The notes below the pieces were generated by a model that worked only from the letters and a program-made list of their open reading frames with translations, searched no databases and was not told the origin of the DNA. A DNA stretch of 64,000 nucleotides from Caballeronia megalochromosomata (GTDB taxonomy: Bacteria; Pseudomonadota; Gammaproteobacteria; Burkholderiales; Burkholderiaceae), in the NCBI GenBank assembly GCA_001580565.1, contig LRBF01000131.1:62001-126000 (forward strand). Direction: 5' to 3'. This document shows, piece by piece, positions 9,026 through 17,642 of this stretch. A program made the position numbers and the translations under genes. Every line of letters starts with the position of its first letter. Position 1 is the stretch's first letter.

Positions 9026-10441
9026 ATGAAGCGATATCTTCAGCTGGTCGCGCAATTCCAAAAAGTGATCGCGGACGGTACGCTTGAACCGGGTATGCGA
9101 CTACCATCAGTGCGCCAGGCGAGCAGCTCATACGGCGTCAGCCATTCAACGGTTTCCCATGCTTACTACGTCCTTGAACGACTGGGCCTGGTAATGGCGA
9201 GACCTAGGTCGGGGTACTTCGTAGCACGTCGGCCGGCGACGATGCAATCGATTACGTCGGCGTCGGGGCGCAGTTTCGACGAGGTTGATGGAGACAGTCT
9301 ACTCGTCCGCTTCATGAAGGCGCAGCGTCGTTGCAGACATCCCGGATTGGGTTCATCGGAGCCAAGCGCGCAATTCTTCCCGTTCGCCCGCCTCTCGCGC
9401 TCGTTGACGGTGGCGACCCGGAAGATGGGTCGCTGCCAGAACGTCTTGCAGGAAGGAAAGGCGGAAGAAGACCTTCGCCGGGAGATCGCCCGGCGCTACA
9501 TTGTCACTGGCGTTACAGTTCAAATCGATGAGATTATCGTGACGAACGGAGCTCTCGATGCGCTGACACTGTGCCTGCAGGTGCTGACGCGGCCGGGTGA
9601 TACTATCGCAATAGAACGGCCGGCTTCTCTTGTCGTGCAAGGCGTGGTTCGGCGCATGCATTTGAAGGCCGTGGAAATTCCAGTCGATCCGCATCGCGGC
9701 CTCGATTTCGGGGCCTTAGCGGCCGCGTTGCGCCAGCATCCAGTGCGGGCTTGCTGGTTTATGACCACGCTGCATCATCCGACTGGCGCGACACTTTCAG
9801 ATACACAAAATAAAGCCCTCGTCAGCCTACTGACGAAACATAAAGTGCCGCTGATCGAGGACGATGTTTTCCGCGAACTGCACTTTGGCTTGACAGCTGC
9901 GTGTCCGGCCAAGCACTTCGATCCTAACGGCCTCGTGCTTCACTGCGGTTCATTTTCAAAGAGCCTTGCGCCGGGACTTCGCGTGGGTTGGGTGGCGGCG
10001 GGACGCTACGCCGCGAGAATACAGCACAGCCGGATGCTGACAATGTCCTCGGCGTCCGTGCCCTCGCAATACGCAATTGCCGACTACCTCGAGCACGGCG
10101 ACTACGACCGACTTTTACGCAAGCTGCGTCGCGAACTCGCATCCCTTCAAGACCAAATGGTGACCGCCATAGCCAAGTACTTCCCCAAAAGTACGAAAGT
10201 TATTCAGCCGCCCGGCGGATTCTTTCTATGGGTGGAGCTTCCCGAAGGCGTCGAAGCAGTTCAACTGTTCGAGACGGCGCAGAAGCACGACATCGCGATC
10301 GCGCCCGGTGCAATCTTTTCACGCAACCCCAAATTTCGCCGCCATATCCGGCTTAACTACGGCCGTCCGTGGTCGCCGGATGTGGAGAGGGAGATACGCA
10401 CTTTGGGCATGTTGGTGGGGCGTGCAACGAAGTATTTGTGA
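9026..10441 (+). CDS. MocR-type regulator, paralog of the one at 5727-7178
   Basis: A 471-residue protein from ATG 9026 with an N-terminal GntR winged helix ('LEPGMRLPSVRQASSSYGVS') and a C-terminal aminotransferase fold. The PLP lysine lies in 'HCGSFSKSLAPGLRVGW'. It matches the regulator at 5727-7178 along its whole length, for instance 'PVRACWFMT' and 'VPLIEDDV' in both, so the two arose by duplication. The aminotransferase motif F-H-N-P-T-G has changed to L-H-H-P-T-G here, which may affect cofactor or substrate binding. It follows the EAL gene by 77 bp on the same strand and could be co-transcribed with it. Target unknown. Confidence 0.9.
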   Translation: MKRYLQLVAQFQKVIADGTLEPGMRLPSVRQASSSYGVSHSTVSHAYYVLERLGLVMARPRSGYFVARRPATMQSITSASGRSFDEVDGDSLLVRFMKAQRRCRHPGLGSSEPSAQFFPFARLSRSLTVATRKMGRCQNVLQEGKAEEDLRREIARRYIVTGVTVQIDEIIVTNGALDALTLCLQVLTRPGDTIAIERPASLVVQGVVRRMHLKAVEIPVDPHRGLDFGALAAALRQHPVRACWFMTTLHHPTGATLSDTQNKALVSLLTKHKVPLIEDDVFRELHFGLTAACPAKHFDPNGLVLHCGSFSKSLAPGLRVGWVAAGRYAARIQHSRMLTMSSASVPSQYAIADYLEHGDYDRLLRKLRRELASLQDQMVTAIAKYFPKSTKVIQPPGGFFLWVELPEGVEAVQLFETAQKHDIAIAPGAIFSRNPKFRRHIRLNYGRPWSPDVEREIRTLGMLVGRATKYL

Positions 10442-10464
10442 TGTTGCGCGGCCAGCGTCGGACC

Positions 10465-10860
10465 GGCGCATCGCTAAAAGCCGCCGGTCTACCTTCACGT
10501 AATCGAATGCGAAATCCGCGAGTAAGTCGAGATTGCTGAAACCAGTGCCGAAATCGTCGAGTGACAGGCGTACACCCCGTTGCTTAATATGGTTAAGCGC
10601 CGTGACGACCCGCGGCGTGCGCTCGACGCAGCTACGCTCGGTGAGCTCCAAAATGTTCACCAATATATGCCAATGCTGAGGGAACGGAAGTTGGCTCAGT
10701 GCGTTATTCGCCTTGCGCAGTACCAAACAGGTCAACGCACTGAGCAAACACGTGACTTCGAGCTCTCCAATGAACAGCCCCGAGCCCTCAGCTCCGAACT
10801 TTAGATGGAATGCACGAGGCTATCTAGTTCTGGCAGTCACAGGAACGATCCCAAGCGGCA
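10465..10860 (-). pseudogene. EAL-domain fragment
   Basis: The minus strand encodes a piece of a canonical EAL phosphodiesterase, with 'ILELTERSCVERTP', 'GVRLSLDDFGTGFSNLDLL' and 'FDYVKVDR' in the right order. There is no start, no EAL signature and no C-terminal end. Unlike the EAL protein at 7398 this fragment keeps the catalytic DDFGTG. The right side abuts the left end of the IS1182-type element, which may have contributed to truncation. About 130 residues are recognisable from a domain of about 240. Confidence 0.75.
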
Positions 10861-10937
10861 GCGAATCGAACGACCGCTTCCAGAGGCGAACAGACGCCTG
10901 AATGTCCGAGAAACAGTGCGTCCGAACGGCGCTTCAT

Positions 10938-10960
10938 GGCCCAGACCGTGTCAAAACGCA
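10938..10960 (+). repeat. left terminal inverted repeat of the IS1182-type element
   Basis: The outer 20 bases read GGCCCAGACCGTGTCAAAAC. They match the right end in inverse orientation with one mismatch in 23 bases. Confidence 0.85.
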
Positions 10961-11075
10961 CAGCCACTCGAATTGACGAAGCGCTGTCTCGGCGCAAGTC
11001 GCGTCTTTCGTTGCACATGCTGAATTCAAAGTCGCCGACGAACTTTATCGCCGAGGATTAGAACTCCTGCGAGCA

Positions 11076-12515
11076 TCACGCTCGCATCGCCTTCATAACA
11101 AGTTCTGAACCAAGTATCTTGGTCACTCGCTTGATGTTGTATGCAAGCACGTGCAAGCTCATTTGCGTGCTTACCCGCTCAATGGTTCGAGTTAGGAAAT
11201 GAGTGGCTCCCATCCATGCCTTGATCGTGCCAAACGGGTGCTCGACTGTCTGTCGCCGGATCCGCATCATCTCAGGCGCATGATCGAGTCGCGTCTGCAT
11301 ATCCTCAAGAACAGCTTCGTGTTCCCAACGAGCCACGCGACGTTGAGGACTGGGCGTGCAGCTCTCCTTCAACGGACATTGTTGGCAATTCGAACTCCAG
11401 TATTTACTGATCTTCAAGCCGCGCTCAATGGTCGAGAATCGCCAAATCAGTCTCTCCGCAGCCGGGCACCGATATTCGTTCGTCTTTGCGTTGTAAATGA
11501 AGTCATCCTTCCCGAAGCGGCCATCAGCAGTGGCCATCGAGGTCACCGTCTTCGGGACAAACACCGTTATTCCAGCCTCGTGGCATGCGAGTATCTCTTC
11601 ACTCTTGTAATAGCCACGATCCGCAACCGCAGTGATTTTGTCGACGCCCATTTCAGCACGAGCAAGCTTGGCCGTCGATGTCAACTGATCGCGATCAATA
11701 CCATCGTTAGTGACGACGTGCGCGACGATTAGATGGTGCTTCGTGTCGACGGCCGTTTGTACGTTGTAGCCGACGACTCCCGTTCCTCGAGTCTTCATCG
11801 AACGCGCATCCGGATCGGTGAGCGATATCTGTCCGTCGGGTGCCGCCTTGAGTTGGACCTCGATCTCCTTGAGACGTTGCATCTGCTCCTTCAAGGCTGC
11901 AATCTTGTGCTGCAGTCGCTCCGTCTTGGCCTTCGCGATTGCAGGTTTCTGACGATCGGCCGTGTCCATTGCCTGAAGATACCGAGCAATACTTGATTCG
12001 ATGTCGCGCATGCGCCGTTCGAGCTTGGCGCTCGTGAAGTTGCGATCTCGATGGTTCACCGCCTTGAACTTGCTGCCGTCGATCGCGACGATCGCATCAG
12101 CGAAAAGGTCCAGACGTTGGCATAGCATCACAAACTGCCGGCAGACGTTGCGGATAGCTTTGCCATTGTCTTTACGGAACCGAGCTATGGTATTAAAGTC
12201 CGGTGCCAGCCGACCAGTGAGCCACATCAGCTCGATGTTTCGCTGCGCTTCGCGTTCAAGACGACGACTGGACTGGATGCGATTGAGATACCCGTAGATA
12301 TAGATCTTAAGCATCACCTCAGGATGATAAGCCGGTCTTCCAGTCAAGGCTGGCTGTACTCCCTCGAACCCCAGATCATTAAGATCAAGTTCTTCTACAA
12401 AGACATCGATCACGCGGACCGGATTTGTGTCCGTCACGTAATCATCAAGCGCTTCGGGAAGGAGAAAGCTCTGGTTACGATCGTCGCCTCGAACGAAACG
12501 CTTCATTTTGCGCAT
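11076..12515 (-). CDS. IS1182-family transposase
   Basis: A full-length 479-residue DDE transposase starting at ATG 12515. The N-terminal 'FVRGDDRNQSFLLPEALDDY' and 'GRPAYHPEVMLKIYIYGYLN' segments are typical of IS1182 transposases. So are the central 'AIDGSKFKAVNHRDRNF', the 'VGYNVQTAVDTKHHLIVAHV' block and the late 'VEHPFGTIKAWMG' motif near the last catalytic acid. A coiled-coil stretch (about residues 165-230) interrupts the catalytic core, as usual in the family. The frame is intact, so the element could still move. Confidence 0.94.
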   Translation of the reverse strand: MRKMKRFVRGDDRNQSFLLPEALDDYVTDTNPVRVIDVFVEELDLNDLGFEGVQPALTGRPAYHPEVMLKIYIYGYLNRIQSSRRLEREAQRNIELMWLTGRLAPDFNTIARFRKDNGKAIRNVCRQFVMLCQRLDLFADAIVAIDGSKFKAVNHRDRNFTSAKLERRMRDIESSIARYLQAMDTADRQKPAIAKAKTERLQHKIAALKEQMQRLKEIEVQLKAAPDGQISLTDPDARSMKTRGTGVVGYNVQTAVDTKHHLIVAHVVTNDGIDRDQLTSTAKLARAEMGVDKITAVADRGYYKSEEILACHEAGITVFVPKTVTSMATADGRFGKDDFIYNAKTNEYRCPAAERLIWRFSTIERGLKISKYWSSNCQQCPLKESCTPSPQRRVARWEHEAVLEDMQTRLDHAPEMMRIRRQTVEHPFGTIKAWMGATHFLTRTIERVSTQMSLHVLAYNIKRVTKILGSELVMKAMRA

Positions 12516-12554
12516 CCCCCACCATTGGATAGCGAAATTCTAGCGCTCCAAAAA

Positions 12555-12577
12555 TGCGTTTTGACACAGTCTGGGCC
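12555..12577 (-). repeat. right terminal inverted repeat of the IS1182-type element
   Basis: The complement of this end reads GGCCCAGACTGTGTCAAAAC at its outside, the same as the left end except for one base. Confidence 0.85.
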
Positions 12578-12677
12578 GTCTGCTGCCTGCCGGTTGTCGG
12601 TGAACGCACACGGCCCACAGCCAGTTGAGCCGCTGTGCAACGACACGCATCGGAACAGTCGTTCCGAACGGTCGTTC

Positions 12678-12717
12678 GAAGAGGTGTAGTCGCGAACGAA
12701 GAGGTGTAGTCGCGAAC
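12678..12717. repeat. 20-bp perfect tandem duplication
   Basis: The unit GAAGAGGTGTAGTCGCGAAC occurs twice head to tail (12678-12697 and 12698-12717) in non-coding DNA just right of the insertion sequence. It is probably a replication-slippage product. Confidence 0.95.
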
Positions 12718-12813
12718 GTCCGGATTGCTCCTGGGCGCCCGTTTGGCCTCAATCATAGTGCGACTGCGTCGAACTTTGCGAACTCTCGGTCTCGGCAGCA
12801 GACATCGGCAGAG

Positions 12814-13269
12814 TCAAGACTCGTACGTTTCACGCGTCCGGCGGGCAGCCCCCAAAACATCATCGCGGCGATTCAGCGCATTCTTTGGGGCAACCGGTTT
12901 TGTGCCGTCGGCACTGTTGGCAATCCAGCCGTTTGGATAGTGGAACCATGCAGCGACCTCCCATGTATCCGCGACTTCGCCGATTTCCTGCAGGATATCC
13001 TTGATGATGGGCAGGGGCCGATACGCGTCGTCGAACTGATACCGCGCGAAGTAGTCCGTCCCATCGTAGGTCACCGCGAAAACACGGCCTCGCCGCTTCC
13101 AGTCACTAGCCGGACGCCATTTGTTTCGTGGCGGTGAGGCTTGCGACCGGTTAATGTCCTCAGAGGTGAGCCACTCCCCTTGTTCGAACACTGCCTGCAT
13201 CGTCTCTCGGCGCAGCGCGCGCTCCTCTATCAGCGCCGGATTGGGCGACTCGGTTTTTTTCAACTTCAT
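12814..13269 (-). CDS. antitoxin-like protein (Xre/MbcA-like C-terminal region)
   Basis: A 151-residue protein starting at ATG 13269. The N-terminal part looks like a short helical DNA-binding region ('GEWLTSEDINRSQ'). The second half, 'WKRRGRVFAVTYDGTDYFAR' through 'PLPIIKDILQEIG' to 'VAAWFHYPNGWIA', resembles proteins found as antitoxins or accessory regulators next to RES-type toxins. No RES toxin follows; the downstream side is non-coding DNA and the insertion sequence, so the gene may be an orphan. The assignment rests on pattern similarity and is tentative; the frame itself is intact. Confidence 0.6.
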   Translation of the reverse strand: MKLKKTESPNPALIEERALRRETMQAVFEQGEWLTSEDINRSQASPPRNKWRPASDWKRRGRVFAVTYDGTDYFARYQFDDAYRPLPIIKDILQEIGEVADTWEVAAWFHYPNGWIANSADGTKPVAPKNALNRRDDVLGAARRTRETYES

Positions 13270-13354
13270 CACGTCGACCTGCGTTTGCGCCGAGATATTC
13301 CGGCTGCACTGACGCCACGCGCCGAGCTACTTGTCGAAATAATGTGCACTCTGT

Positions 13355-13668
13355 TCATGTCTTTGCCTCCGCCGCCTGGCGCCGCACACTGTCAAGGAGT
13401 TCACGATCCTGGCGCCGGCCTTCTTTCTCTGAGATGGTGCCATCCCGCATGGACTCCAGCGCTGCGATGACGTCGTCCACCGAGAACGGGCTCAGAAAGT
13501 CGGCCTGCGGATGGACGAGCTGCTGATAGGTTTCAACGTCGAGCACGACTGCGCGCGGAGTGCCGTCCTTCTCTCGAAGCACCTTGACATTGCGGGCATG
13601 CATGCCGTCGACCAGATCGCGCAGCCCAGCGTCCCGATGAAGACGTCCTCTTGAGTGATGTTTGTCAT
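13355..13668 (-). pseudogene. antitoxin-like gene broken by a 7-bp deletion
   Basis: The start at 13668 encodes MTNITQEDVFIGTLG, which matches the N-terminus of the paralog at 14817-15233 (MENTNVDEVYIDTLG). The rest of the match ('LRDLVDGMHARNVKVLRE' to 'LVHPQADFLSPFSVDDVIAA') is in another frame. Aligning the two genes shows that 7 bases (GCACCGA in the intact copy) are missing near 13632. The C-terminal part is Asp/Glu/Arg-rich and charged. The family looks like a type II antitoxin or a small accessory protein, but the partner is not evident. Confidence 0.7.
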
Positions 13669-13718
13669 GTCTGAGTTTTCTTCCAAGTTGCATATTCAGC
13701 GCGATAGATAGCACGGCG

Positions 13719-14089
13719 TCATCCAACGAAACCGCCGCTAATAGAGTCGAGGTAGTCGACCGCATCAGCTGCCCTACCATCCTGAATCAACTCAAGGATG
13801 GTCCTATGGCGGAACACCGCGATCGGATGGTACTTGAGGAGAATAGCGCGCGTTCGACGTCCAGTTGCACACGGACAGCCGCCGAGACGACACGCATAAT
13901 GTCGCGTAGGGCGGCCTGCAATCTCGGCGACTCCGGATTCGTACGAAGCGTGTTTCGATGGACGCCGGTAATTGTCGCCAGATCCTGTTCTTGAATGCCG
14001 AGGAGGTTGGCCAGATTGATGGCGGAAAGCCGGGAGGTTCCCGGATCGCTGGCGGACGTCAAAAAGTCAGCAAACGTGTAGCGGCTCAT
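13719..14089 (-). pseudogene. frameshifted MbcA/ParS/Xre-type antitoxin
   Basis: ATG 14089 has GGGAGA upstream and begins MSRYTFADFLTSASDPG. It continues through a helix-turn-helix-like region ('LLGIQEQDLATITGVHRNTL') and 'LQAALRDIMRVVSAAVRVQL'. The frame then goes wrong at about 13841. In the next frame the expected toxin-binding end appears: 'LLKYHPIAVFRHRTILELIQ' followed by 'DAVDYLDSISGG'. This is the DUF2384 (MbcA/ParS) antitoxin end, so the gene is a full-length copy carrying one frameshift. Its usual partner, a RES-domain toxin, is not seen next to it. Confidence 0.75.
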
Positions 14090-14212
14090 CACATTATCTC
14101 CCGGCTCCCGGAATTCAGACTGTACGCTCAGCTTTCGCAACATGCGTAGCGTGGTCGGTTAGAAGCGATAGGACGGTTAATCCAAAATCCGCCTATCAAA
14201 GCTGCGGTCGAC

Positions 14213-14236
14213 AAGGCGAAGGTCAAGGCGAAGGTC
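14213..14236. repeat. 12-bp tandem duplication
   Basis: AAGGCGAAGGTC occurs twice head to tail in the non-coding gap between two antitoxin-type genes. Confidence 0.8.
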
Positions 14237-14318
14237 AACCGCCTTGCATCTCTTTAAAGCCCTATGCCTGGCCGCACACACACGTACGCTCGAAACGCTT
14301 AACGCGGCAGAGTACTTG

Positions 14319-14633
14319 TCACCATCCCAACAATTGTCGTAGTCGTTGGATCAGCCACGTCGTCTCCGGCCGCGTCGTCCAGGCCTTGTCCTGCATAGCC
14401 ACTGTGACGCGCTCAAGCACCGCCTGGTGCGAATGCTGCTCGGCGTCCTTCAGCGCGATAGGGCCGAGCTGCTTGGCAAGGTCCTCGCAGAATTGGTAGC
14501 GCTCAGCTCTCACTTCGTCGGAAGAACTTTCCCGATACTTTCCGTCCTTGCATAGCACTACGCAGACCTTTGGTTGGGCACCGGCTACGACGCCGGGCGT
14601 AGCACGTGGGAAATCGTCGGGGACGTCGATCAT
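14319..14633 (-). CDS. hypothetical protein
   Basis: A 104-residue protein with ATG 14633 preceded by GGAGG at a spacing of 7, which makes translation credible. It is charged, with a helical C-terminal half ('LERVTVAMQDKAWTTRPETT', then 'LIQRLRQLLGW') and two cysteines near residues 24-28 (VCVVLCKDGKYRESSSDEVR). No domain is recognised. It sits among decayed toxin-antitoxin genes, so a role in such a system is possible but only by association. Confidence 0.55.
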   Translation of the reverse strand: MIDVPDDFPRATPGVVAGAQPKVCVVLCKDGKYRESSSDEVRAERYQFCEDLAKQLGPIALKDAEQHSHQAVLERVTVAMQDKAWTTRPETTWLIQRLRQLLGW

Positions 14634-14816
14634 CGGTACCTCCGCACCGCCTTGGGTTGGTTCATGTCGTCATCAATGACCATGGGGGCATACGCGCCAG
14701 TTCTATTCGAGACAGCCTATGCCTCCGATACCGTACGTTTAAATCGAACGCCTACATTGGATTACCGTTTCGACACTGCCTCGCGGCGAGCGCGCCTGCG
14801 TGGCGTCGTCATGTCT

Positions 14817-15233
14817 CTACTCGCTTGACTCCCGGTCTTTCGAGCGAGCCCGTTCACGTCGCCTTGCACGCTCCCGGAGTTCCTGTCTGAAATCAGCGGC
14901 CGAGGTCATCCGACCGGCGAGTGCGTCTTTTATCCCACGCTGGGCATCTGCCAGCATTAGCAGTTGACCACGCTCGTGCGGGCTCAGGTTACGAAGTTCG
15001 TTAAGCTCGGATTCAAGTGCTTGAATGAAGTCGTCTACTGAAAACGGACCGAGGAGGTCAGTTTGCGGATGGACCAGCTGTTCATAGGTCTCAGAGTCGC
15101 CACCACTGCGCGCGGCGTTTCCGTCCGTCTCTCGAAGCACCTTCGCGTAGCCGGCGTGCAGTCCGTCGATCAAGTCGCGCATCGGTGCGCCCAGCGTGTC
15201 GATATAGACTTCGTCCACATTCGTATTTTCCAT
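14817..15233 (-). CDS. antitoxin-like protein, paralog of the broken gene at 13355
   Basis: A 138-residue protein with ATG 15233 and AGGAAG upstream. It matches the broken gene at 13355-13668 ('RDLIDGLHAGYAKVLRE', 'ETYEQLVHPQTDLLGPFSVD'). Residues AARSGGDS (about 41-48) replace PRAVVLDV of the paralog. The DNA shows why: one base gained and one lost about 20 bases apart, so a short stretch is read in a shifted frame and then corrected. The C-terminus is a long Arg/Glu-rich helix. The protein may therefore be partly damaged although the frame is open. Function unknown; antitoxin-like by composition and company. Confidence 0.55.
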   Translation of the reverse strand: MENTNVDEVYIDTLGAPMRDLIDGLHAGYAKVLRETDGNAARSGGDSETYEQLVHPQTDLLGPFSVDDFIQALESELNELRNLSPHERGQLLMLADAQRGIKDALAGRMTSAADFRQELRERARRRERARSKDRESSE

Positions 15234-15533
15234 GTCGGACTTCCTGATGGTGATTGGCTGTGCCGACCCACATGTCCGGATAATGGCTCTTCCGGCCCGG
15301 GACCGGCTCCGCGGGATCGTCGCGGCGACCGCTGGACTCGCGCAGCCGACGGAGCGCGTCGCCGCCTCGACATAGGTTTCTGTCCTTCGTCTGAGTTACA
15401 GACACTGTCCCACTTGTCGGGCTGTCGAGCGCCTCGCTGTAATTGGCGTGCGGGTATATCGCCTCGCATTCGGCAGCGGCAATCTGACGAGCGCCGCGGG
15501 GAAGATGAAGACGGGCGCCGATTTTCCATCGAC

Positions 15534-15740
15534 CTAAACATCGGTTCGGAATGCATCGAGCGGGAGGCCGTTTTTATCCACGTAGGCGTTGTAGCATGCG
15601 ATCGCTTCCGCATTCTTCTGCCGCCAAATTGCGGCACACTCTTCCGACACAGCTCGAGCCATACCGGCTTCTGCCGCTCCACGCGAGCATGGCTCACGCG
15701 CGAGCAACTTGGTGCCGATGTCCTCTAGCTTCAAACACAC
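15534..15740 (-). pseudogene. CcdA-like antitoxin remnant
   Basis: The C-terminal half is a good CcdA ending: 'MARAVSEECAAIWRQKNAEA' followed by 'IACYNAYVDKNGLPLDAFR'. The N-terminal DNA-binding part is garbled ('KLLAREPCSRGAAEAG'), consistent with small indels. The upstream side is cut by the junction with a glycosyltransferase fragment at about 15750. No CcdB toxin is recognisable in the 300 bp that follow (15234-15533), where I see no gene. Confidence 0.55.
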
Positions 15741-15751
15741 CACGCCCGGCT

Positions 15752-16255
15752 CCCGATCTCGCCGTTCAGATCGCCGCACAAAGCGGGCTACCGCTTAAAA
15801 TCGCGGCGAAGGTCGACAAGGTCGATCAGGCATATTTCGCGTCGACGGTCGAGCCGCTGTTGTCGCAGGCGCACGTCGAATTCATCGGCGAGATCGACCA
15901 GGCACAGAAGCCGGAGTTTCTTTCGGGTGCGAAGGCGCTGCTATTTCCGATCGACTGGAACGAGCCGTTTGGCTTGGTGATGATTGAGTCAATGGCATGC
16001 GGTACGCCGGTGATTGCGTTCAATCGCGGGTCTGTCCCGGAAGTGATTGATCATGGCGTGACTGGCTTCATTTGCGACGACGTGCAAGGCGCAGTCATCG
16101 CACTGCATCGGATCGACGAGCTGTCGCGCGCCGGGGTTCGCGCACAATTCGAGCGCCGCTTTAGTGCGAAAACGATGGCGCAAAATTATCTCGACGCCTA
16201 CACGTCAATGCTACAGGCCGAGCAAGGCCCCAGGTCAGGCGCCGCAGTCCCATAA
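15752..16255 (+). pseudogene. C-terminal fragment of a GT4-family glycosyltransferase
   Basis: About 165 residues match the UDP-sugar-binding half of a GT-B glycosyltransferase: 'VEFIGEIDQAQKPEFLSGAK', then 'LFPIDWNEPFGLVMIESMAC' and 'GTPVIAFNRGSVPEVIDHG', with the catalytic E-x7-E pattern present. The N-terminal acceptor domain is absent. The match begins abruptly at about 15752, directly against the CcdA relic on the other strand. This is a deletion junction, so the gene is not functional. Confidence 0.8.
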
Positions 16256-16516
16256 CAACGGCGAACGTACCAGGCATGGACGAAAAGCTTGGGAAAACGA
16301 ATGAACCCATTGTTCGCCTATCTTCCGTCAGAAATCACCCAACCTTCATCCAGCCCAACTTTCGCGTCGTGAACGTTGGGCTAGCAGCACTTCCAGCAGG
16401 AAGTGCCACAACGCGGTGCGGGACAGCAATCGGTGCCAGTCGTCGAGCCTGAAAGAAAGGGTATCCACGAATGCGTCACGCAATCGTGAACGTGGCTTCG
16501 CCGCGTGGCGCCGCGC

Positions 16517-17482
16517 TCATTCGAGCGCCATCGTCTCGATGGCGTCCGCGATACGACCCGAGGCGTCATAATGCGCCATGTGCCCTTGGTCCGGCATGAC
16601 CGAAAGCACGCTTTGCCCGATATCCCTGGAGAGACCGCCCGACTGGGAGCCGGTATCGACGATCGCGTCATCGCTTCCCGCGAAGATGCGCACGGGCACG
16701 TCGATGTCGCCGTATCGGTCGTGCATCGCTGCCGCAGCCGGGACCATGCACGCGGCATCCTCCACCGTCGCGCGCATCTGCAACGGACGCAAGACGAGTT
16801 CGCGCGGCACGTATGTATGAAAGTCGTCGGGCACATTGCGCGGCTCGAACATCGCATCGACGGTGCGGCCGTACATCATGCGCGCGACGATGGGCGAAAC
16901 GGTAAAACGCAGAACATCGCCGACGAGCGGCACGGCGGCGGCCGCGCTGATCGCAATATCCGCCTGCGCAGTGGGATAGTAGTAGCCCGAGATCAGCGTG
17001 AGTCCGCGAATGTCCATGCGCGGTTCGAGTGCCATGGCCGCCGCCACCAGACTGCCGAACGAATGCCCGACGATCACCGCGCGCGGCAGACCGAGTTTTT
17101 TCAACGCGAACTGAATCGACGCGGCCTGCGCCTGCGGCGTCCAGATGCGGTCGCGCGGCCGCCTGCTGTGCCCGAAACCGGGACGATCGAATGCGATGAC
17201 CCGATGCCGCGGCGAAAGCCGATCGAACAGTCCGCTCGCAAAGAAGTCCTGCGCCGTGACGAGATTGCCATGCAACAGCACGACGACGGGACCTTCTCCT
17301 TCACCTTCGTCGAGATAATGCAGGCGCACGCCATCGACATCGATGAATTGGCCGAAGGGCGGAAAGTCACGCTCCGCGCGCCGCGCGCGCGTGGCGGTCC
17401 ATGCCGCCATGCCGGCCGATGCCACGGCCGCCCCGCCGATCAGCGCGCGCGGAAGGAATGATCGGTTTCGCGAAGCTGACAT
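16517..17482 (-). CDS. alpha/beta hydrolase with N-terminal membrane anchor
   Basis: A 321-residue protein. Residues 10-30 are hydrophobic (signal peptide or anchor), followed by an alpha/beta-hydrolase fold. The oxyanion motif 'VVLLHGNLVTAQDF', 'RVIAFDRPGFGHS', the nucleophile elbow GHSFGS and a late 'PDQGHMAHYD' with the catalytic His are visible. The catalytic Asp is probably in 'IFAGSDDAIVD'. The family covers epoxide hydrolases, haloperoxidases and lipases; the substrate cannot be predicted. It lies downstream of the flavin oxidoreductase on the same strand. Confidence 0.9.
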   Translation of the reverse strand: MSASRNRSFLPRALIGGAAVASAGMAAWTATRARRAERDFPPFGQFIDVDGVRLHYLDEGEGEGPVVVLLHGNLVTAQDFFASGLFDRLSPRHRVIAFDRPGFGHSRRPRDRIWTPQAQAASIQFALKKLGLPRAVIVGHSFGSLVAAAMALEPRMDIRGLTLISGYYYPTAQADIAISAAAAVPLVGDVLRFTVSPIVARMMYGRTVDAMFEPRNVPDDFHTYVPRELVLRPLQMRATVEDAACMVPAAAAMHDRYGDIDVPVRIFAGSDDAIVDTGSQSGGLSRDIGQSVLSVMPDQGHMAHYDASGRIADAIETMALE

Positions 17483-17642
17483 GCTTTACCCGTGGAGTTT
17501 GGTGGGAAGCGCGAGTTTCGATGCGGCCCCGCTGCTCGGCTCCTGAATTTTGACGATTCGATGCGTGGCCACGAACGGCGCACGACGACTCGCGCGCAAG
17601 CCGCGTTGCCGTCGCGCAGCCACTTTCGCATCGACGGGCAGT

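Larger units (their letters stand above)
10938..12577 (-). mobile_element. IS1182-family insertion sequence
   Basis: One complete transposase gene is bounded by near-perfect terminal inverted repeats of about 23 bp at 10938-10960 and 12555-12577, giving an element of about 1.64 kb. The bases outside the repeats (TCAT left, GTCT right) do not form a target duplication. It may therefore be an old insertion, or recombination has changed one flank. It separates an EAL relic from a field of decayed antitoxin genes. Confidence 0.85.

Noticed and set aside
16505..17461. 318-residue plus-strand frame, Arg/His-rich
   Set aside because: It is the complement of the alpha/beta hydrolase gene, which has a clear nucleophile elbow; the plus-strand product has no motif.
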